Of a stretch of DNA of 64,000 bases, positions 60,577 through 64,000 are shown piece after piece (the first letter of the stretch is position 1; the number at the start of each line of letters is the position of its first letter). The translations under genes and the position numbers were made by a program. This DNA comes from Aldehydirespirator sp965220645. Lineage in GTDB: Bacteria; Actinomycetota; Acidimicrobiia; Acidimicrobiales; Aldehydirespiratoraceae. The DNA is taken from NCBI GenBank assembly GCA_965220645.1, contig OZ244836.1, positions 3,038,001-3,102,000 of the forward strand, written 5' to 3'. Below the pieces are notes generated by a model. The model made no database searches. It was not told where the DNA came from and was given only the letters and a program-made list of their open reading frames with translations.

Positions 60577-61932
60577 CTATGTTTGCCCCCACTCGTCGGG
60601 CTCGGCCGCCCTCCGCTGCGTGGCCGCGGCCACCACGGCGTCGACCATTTCCGCGGCGCTGCCGATCGCGGGGCGGTCCAGGCCCTCGAACTCTGCCGGT
60701 GTGGCGATCCCCTCCAGTACCTCCGCCAGCGGGCGGCCGCTGAGGCGGGCCGTCCGGTACGCCTTCTGAAGCTCGTCGTTGGCCTGGTGCTTGCCCAGCC
60801 TCACCGAGAGGCGTCTGAGCAATTCCTGGGACCCGAAGTCGCCCATCATCTCCAGGTTGGCAGACATCATGCCGGTGTCCACTTCGATGCTCGTCACGAG
60901 GCCGCGGGCCAGGCTGAGCTGGGCCAGCAGGTAGTGGCCCAGCTCGGGCAGCAGCACCCACTCGGTCTTCCAGGTTCTGCCGTCGCGCTCGTGGTCGCCG
61001 ACCATGGTCTCGACCAGGACGCCCGCGGCCGAGCGCACCAGCCGCGCCAGCGTGACCATCTGCTCGCTGCGCTCCGGGTTGCGCTTGTGGGGCATGGTGA
61101 AGCTCCCCACCGTGTCCTCCGAAGCCGCCTCGGCGAGTTCTGCGATCTCGCGCCGCTGGAGGTTGTACACCTCGTTGGCGATCCGAGCCATGGTGGCCGA
61201 CACCAGAGCCGCATTGCTGGCGAACTCAGCGAGCCGGTCCCGCGCCGTGGTCCACGAGATGGCCGGATCGCCCAGCCCGAGGCGCTCGCAGAAGCGGCGG
61301 CGCAACTCCGGGCCGAGGTCCCCGTAGAAGCCCAGCGCCCCCACCGCGCCGGCGAGCTGGCCAACAAGCAGGCGAGGACGGCTCTGGAGCCAGCGCTCCA
61401 TGTGCCGGGCCGTCTCGTCAGCCCAGGAGGCGGCCTTCAGCCCGAACGTCACCGGGGCACCCGGCTGGCCGTGCGTGCGGCCCAGCATGGGCGTGTCGCG
61501 ATGACGCTCAGCCAGCTCGAGCAGCGAGCCCTCCACTGCCCGCAGATCCCGCCACACGATCGCCCCGACGTCGCGCATCTCCAGCGCGGCTGCGGTGTCG
61601 GAGACGTCCTGCACGGTGGCGCCGTAGTAGACGTGCTCGCGAGCCTGCTCGGGCAACTGGGCCTGCAGCTCGACCACGAGCCCCACGGCGGAGTGCGAGG
61701 TCCGCCGGGTGTGGGCTCCCAAATCGGCCGGATCCAGGATCTCTGCATCGAGGCCGTCAATGGCCCGCGCCGATGTCTCGGGGATGATCTGAAGATCGGC
61801 CTGTGCGGCTGCGAGAGCCTTGAGCACTTGCACCCAGCGAGACAGCCGGGCCCGTTCAGAGAAGAGGGCCAGGGACTCCGGTGTGGACCACCCGTGCCCG
61901 TAGACGGCCGAGTCGATCAGGTGCGCGTCCAC
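60577..61932 (-). CDS. Adenylosuccinate-lyase/CMLE-like aspartase/fumarase superfamily lyase
   Basis: The 451-residue protein starts at GTG 61932. The superfamily signature SFTMPHKRNPERSEQM is of the PurB/carboxymuconate-cycloisomerase type, with THGQPGAPVTFGLKAASW and HYYGATVQDVSD-type blocks before it (here VYYGATVQDVSDTAAAL). The dedicated PurB partner residues could not be checked by eye. No purine genes are near. Its start overlaps the end of the Cys-rich gene, which in turn overlaps comA, so the three are one unit. It is a candidate for phosphate elimination from phosphosulfolactate or for the following addition step. Confidence 0.8.
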   Translation of the reverse strand: MDAHLIDSAVYGHGWSTPESLALFSERARLSRWVQVLKALAAAQADLQIIPETSARAIDGLDAEILDPADLGAHTRRTSHSAVGLVVELQAQLPEQAREHVYYGATVQDVSDTAAALEMRDVGAIVWRDLRAVEGSLLELAERHRDTPMLGRTHGQPGAPVTFGLKAASWADETARHMERWLQSRPRLLVGQLAGAVGALGFYGDLGPELRRRFCERLGLGDPAISWTTARDRLAEFASNAALVSATMARIANEVYNLQRREIAELAEAASEDTVGSFTMPHKRNPERSEQMVTLARLVRSAAGVLVETMVGDHERDGRTWKTEWVLLPELGHYLLAQLSLARGLVTSIEVDTGMMSANLEMMGDFGSQELLRRLSVRLGKHQANDELQKAYRTARLSGRPLAEVLEGIATPAEFEGLDRPAIGSAAEMVDAVVAAATQRRAAEPDEWGQT

Positions 61933-62834
61933 GTGCCGTCCCCGGAGCCGGTCAGCGCCCGCAGGGCCTGGTGCACCTCAGTGAGGGTGGCGCCCCAGGG
62001 CACCGTCACCGTGTCCCCGTGCTGTTCCAGACCCTCTTCGAGCATGCAGCAGCGGCTCAGAATGAGCCCATCGCTGGCCTCATCGGCGCCGATGAGCCGG
62101 CGAGGGCACCAGTCGATGGTGCGGGGCGCCTCGACTCCGTAGAACCAGCGGTGGATCTGCTGGGAGCGTTCACAGCCGAGCAGGGTCGAACCAGTGAAGG
62201 GCGGTCGTTCGTCAAGGTGGGACACGGCCACGCCCTCGATATCGATCCCCCCTCCCCGGCAGGGAACGATCAGCCCATCGGGCGGAGGCTCGGTCACCAG
62301 CCTGCGGCTGTCGACGATCCGACCGTCCACCGCTATCGGGGGCAGGTCCTCGGCGGTGTCCAGCACCCTGGCCACCTGGTCGACGAGCTTGGACGGCTCG
62401 GGCGGCACCACATCCACCACGGTGATCCGGACCGGGTCGGCGTTGAGCAGGAAGCTGACATGGCGGTACCGGCCCTCCACCACGACGCAGCGCCGGTCTG
62501 GACGCCTGAGGGCCATCCGGGCCAGGTGCGAGGCGATGCCGGGATCGGCGTCGTCGTCGCGCACGTAACCGCATTCGTCGGTCGAGGCCAGCACCCGCAC
62601 AGCCACCGGATCCGAGAAGAGGTCGTCGCTGGTGTCGCGGGCCAACTCCACCAGCGCGCAGCGTTCGGGGTCGCGCGTTAGTCGCGCCACCACGAACCTG
62701 GTCCTGCGGTAGGCCTCGCGTCCCGTGAAGTGGGCCACAAGATCGTCGGGCGACAGACTGGAGACCGCCGCCACCGACACCTGCCGGTACCGCGACGGCA
62801 TGATGTTGGGCGCGGCGGCGTCTAGGTCGAACAT
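61917..62834 (-). CDS. Conserved Cys-rich protein of unknown function (DUF7714-like)
   Basis: The start at ATG 62834 gives 305 residues. The sequence includes EAYRRTRFVVARLTRD, RVLASTDECGYV, RCVVVEGRYRHVSFLL, RVLDTAEDLPPI, TLLGCERSQQIHRWFYG, TIDWCPRRLIG and LILSRCCMLEEG. Several Cys and His are clustered in the second half, suggesting a metal or cofactor site. It resembles an actinobacterial family I recall as DUF7714, without known function. It overlaps comA by 13 bp and the PurB-like lyase by 16 bp, so it very likely acts in the same pathway and could supply a missing step such as sulfur transfer or decarboxylation. Confidence 0.6.
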   Translation of the reverse strand: MFDLDAAAPNIMPSRYRQVSVAAVSSLSPDDLVAHFTGREAYRRTRFVVARLTRDPERCALVELARDTSDDLFSDPVAVRVLASTDECGYVRDDDADPGIASHLARMALRRPDRRCVVVEGRYRHVSFLLNADPVRITVVDVVPPEPSKLVDQVARVLDTAEDLPPIAVDGRIVDSRRLVTEPPPDGLIVPCRGGGIDIEGVAVSHLDERPPFTGSTLLGCERSQQIHRWFYGVEAPRTIDWCPRRLIGADEASDGLILSRCCMLEEGLEQHGDTVTVPWGATLTEVHQALRALTGSGDGTWTRT

Positions 62835-63610
62835 GCGGACCGAAGGCGGGTTCGGAGGGTGTCGGACCGGAGCCCGCGCCTGAGGGCCTCCACTCCGAGC
62901 ACTTCGACGACGGAGATGTTCGCGAGGTTGACGTTCGCTCCCAGACGATTGACGAGCCATGCTTGCTGATCGATGCGTGGAGCCTCGTACACCACCGGGG
63001 CATCGGATCCAAGGCTCTCGAGGGCGTCGACGAGTTCTGCCCTGACCGCTCCGTCCGCGTCGTAGAGGCCCACGGTCCCGCTCTCGCGGCCCTCAGCCAC
63101 CAGCCAGCAAGCGCCGCTGTCGATGTCGCGCTTCGCCTCTTCGAGCCACTGGTGGGGCCGAACCGACTCGCGGGGATCCTTGCTCCCTACCTCGGCGAAC
63201 ACTTCGAAGCCGTGCTGGCAGGCCCGGGCGATCAGGTCGTGCTTGGAGGCGGCCGGCAGGTCGGTTGCGCCACGGGACACCTCCACGCAGCCGAATTCCA
63301 GTTGGTGGGCCCAGTCGAAGAACTCTTCGGCGCGGCCCTGCCACCACGCCGCCTCGAGCAGTGTCCCGCCGGGGCAAGCCTTGACCTGGTGCGACTGCAG
63401 CAACTCGATCTTGGATGCGATGGCGCTGTCCACGTAGGCGGTGCCGAATCCGAACTTCCAGACATCTACGAACGCTCCATGAGCCCTCAGCCGCGCGTCC
63501 ATGCCCTCCACGGAGGTGCCCTTGTCGATGACGTGGGTTATTCCGGCGCGTCGGGGCTTGGCCGTTCGGGCTGCGGTCTCGAGGAACCGGGGAGACTCGG
63601 AGGTGGGCAT
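62822..63610 (-). CDS. comA: Phosphosulfolactate synthase (ComA family)
   Basis: The 262-residue TIM-barrel protein matches ComA: VIDKG (27-31), KFGFGT (52-57), GGTLLE (81-86), EVSRG (110-114), EVGSKDP (140-146), EGRESG (173-178), YEAP (208-211), NVNLANI (226-232) and GLRSDT (246-251), all in family order. ComA adds sulfite to phosphoenolpyruvate to form (R)-phosphosulfolactate, the first committed step of coenzyme M synthesis in many methanogens and in the bacterial Xcb pathway. It leads the unit comA, Cys-rich gene, PurB-like lyase. Other bacterial ComA homologues have sulfolactate roles, so coenzyme M is the favoured but not the only reading. Confidence 0.88.
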   Translation of the reverse strand: MPTSESPRFLETAARTAKPRRAGITHVIDKGTSVEGMDARLRAHGAFVDVWKFGFGTAYVDSAIASKIELLQSHQVKACPGGTLLEAAWWQGRAEEFFDWAHQLEFGCVEVSRGATDLPAASKHDLIARACQHGFEVFAEVGSKDPRESVRPHQWLEEAKRDIDSGACWLVAEGRESGTVGLYDADGAVRAELVDALESLGSDAPVVYEAPRIDQQAWLVNRLGANVNLANISVVEVLGVEALRRGLRSDTLRTRLRSACST

Positions 63611-63631
63611 CTGTGTGATCTGGGTGCGGCG

Positions 63632-64000
63632 TCACACCGCGGTGCGCCGCAACTCCAGTCTACGAGGCAGTTCCGTGGCGGCCAGAGCGACGCCGGCCAC
63701 CAGTGCCCGACCCGAGGTGGCACCCACTGCGGCCAGTGCCGCCGCAGCACTGCGCATCCCGTGGTGATCCCCGGACGCGGCGGCGTCCAGCAGAGCATGT
63801 GCGGGCTGGATGCTCTGGCCGGCTGCGGCCCATCTCAGGAAGGCGCGGCTCAACCGGGTGGTGCGTGCGACCGAGGCCAAGTCGCTCAGGGCACGACGGT
63901 GGCTCGGGTTGACGGCGCAGACCAGCAGGATCCCCGCCAGCACGTCGTCGCCGCTGGGGGTGAGCCCGCTGCCCCGGCCCTGAAGCTGGCGGAACACGGC
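63632..64000 (-). CDS. DUF2877 (AllH-like) protein, C-terminal part
   Basis: The gene enters from the right edge, so only about 122 C-terminal residues are visible. LTPSGDDVLAGILLV followed by ARTTRLSRAFLRWAAAGQSIQPAHALL and GATSGRALVAGVALA are the DUF2877 landmarks. In E. coli AllH is a DUF2877 subunit of oxamate carbamoyltransferase together with the DUF1116 protein AllG. Its stop lies 21 bp before the comA start on the same strand, so it probably belongs to the same transcript. Confidence 0.75.
   Translation of the reverse strand, partial: AVFRQLQGRGSGLTPSGDDVLAGILLVCAVNPSHRRALSDLASVARTTRLSRAFLRWAAAGQSIQPAHALLDAAASGDHHGMRSAAAALAAVGATSGRALVAGVALAATELPRRLELRRTAV

Overview
The window reads as high-GC actinobacterial DNA, possibly from the Acidimicrobiia (an inference from gene content only). 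The signs are dense GC-rich coding, stop/start overlaps of the ATGA, GTGA or TGATG type, GTG and TTG starts, MSMEG-type nitrogen genes, acyl-CoA and P450 catabolism, and lipoproteins carrying long acidic low-complexity spacers. No rRNA, tRNA, CRISPR array or intact insertion sequence was recognised.

Region 1 (1-18936) is mixed housekeeping and accessory DNA: the tail of formate-THF ligase, a MetF-like reductase and FolD (one-carbon/THF metabolism), a Fic protein, RmuC, a class II aldolase, SerA coupled to a DUF1015 protein, an internally deleted arylsulfatase remnant, a class III aminotransferase, a 1792-residue lipoprotein with 43 RCC1-like repeats, a DAO-type oxidoreductase, a C45 acyltransferase/peptidase and a GNAT enzyme.

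Region 2 (18918-37609) is one continuous leftward array of 15 genes. It holds a branched-chain-amino-acid-type ABC importer (solute-binding protein, LivF, LivH and a fused LivM-LivG), a GntR regulator, two acyl-CoA dehydrogenases, an alcohol dehydrogenase, a glutamine-synthetase-like ligase, two cytochromes P450 with a ferredoxin, a GABA-type aminotransferase, an aldehyde dehydrogenase, a TPR protein and a CaiB-type CoA transferase. The combination suggests uptake and oxidative breakdown of an amine, perhaps a cyclic secondary amine or polyamine. Region 3 (37746-41021) carries ThrH-, VOC-, FetB-, Nfu-N- and RNase HII-type genes.

Region 4 (41156-54294) is a dispersed nitrogen/nitrile regulon related to the Nit1C cluster. 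It has an MSMEG_0572-type DsrE-like protein, a CoA-disulfide-reductase-like flavoprotein, OsmC, an XRE-cupin regulator broken by an amber codon, AmiS/UreI, an MSMEG_0568-type radical SAM protein, an MSMEG_0567-type GNAT, a DUF1116 protein, and a cobalt-type nitrile hydratase with a His-rich activator. Two different promoter/operator motifs are each shared by two distant promoters and tie these units together. An AT-richer two-gene insert (AAA ATPase plus an RDD/trypsin membrane protease) interrupts the region.

Region 5 (54418-64000, running off the right end) combines a phosphosulfolactate synthase (ComA), two aspartase/fumarase-superfamily lyases, a Cys-rich conserved protein, an SDR, a riboflavin synthase, a sulfonate/NMT1-type ABC importer and a DUF2877 protein. 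ComA plus two such lyases is the signature of bacterial coenzyme M synthesis. This island is, with the nitrile regulon, the most interesting part of the window.
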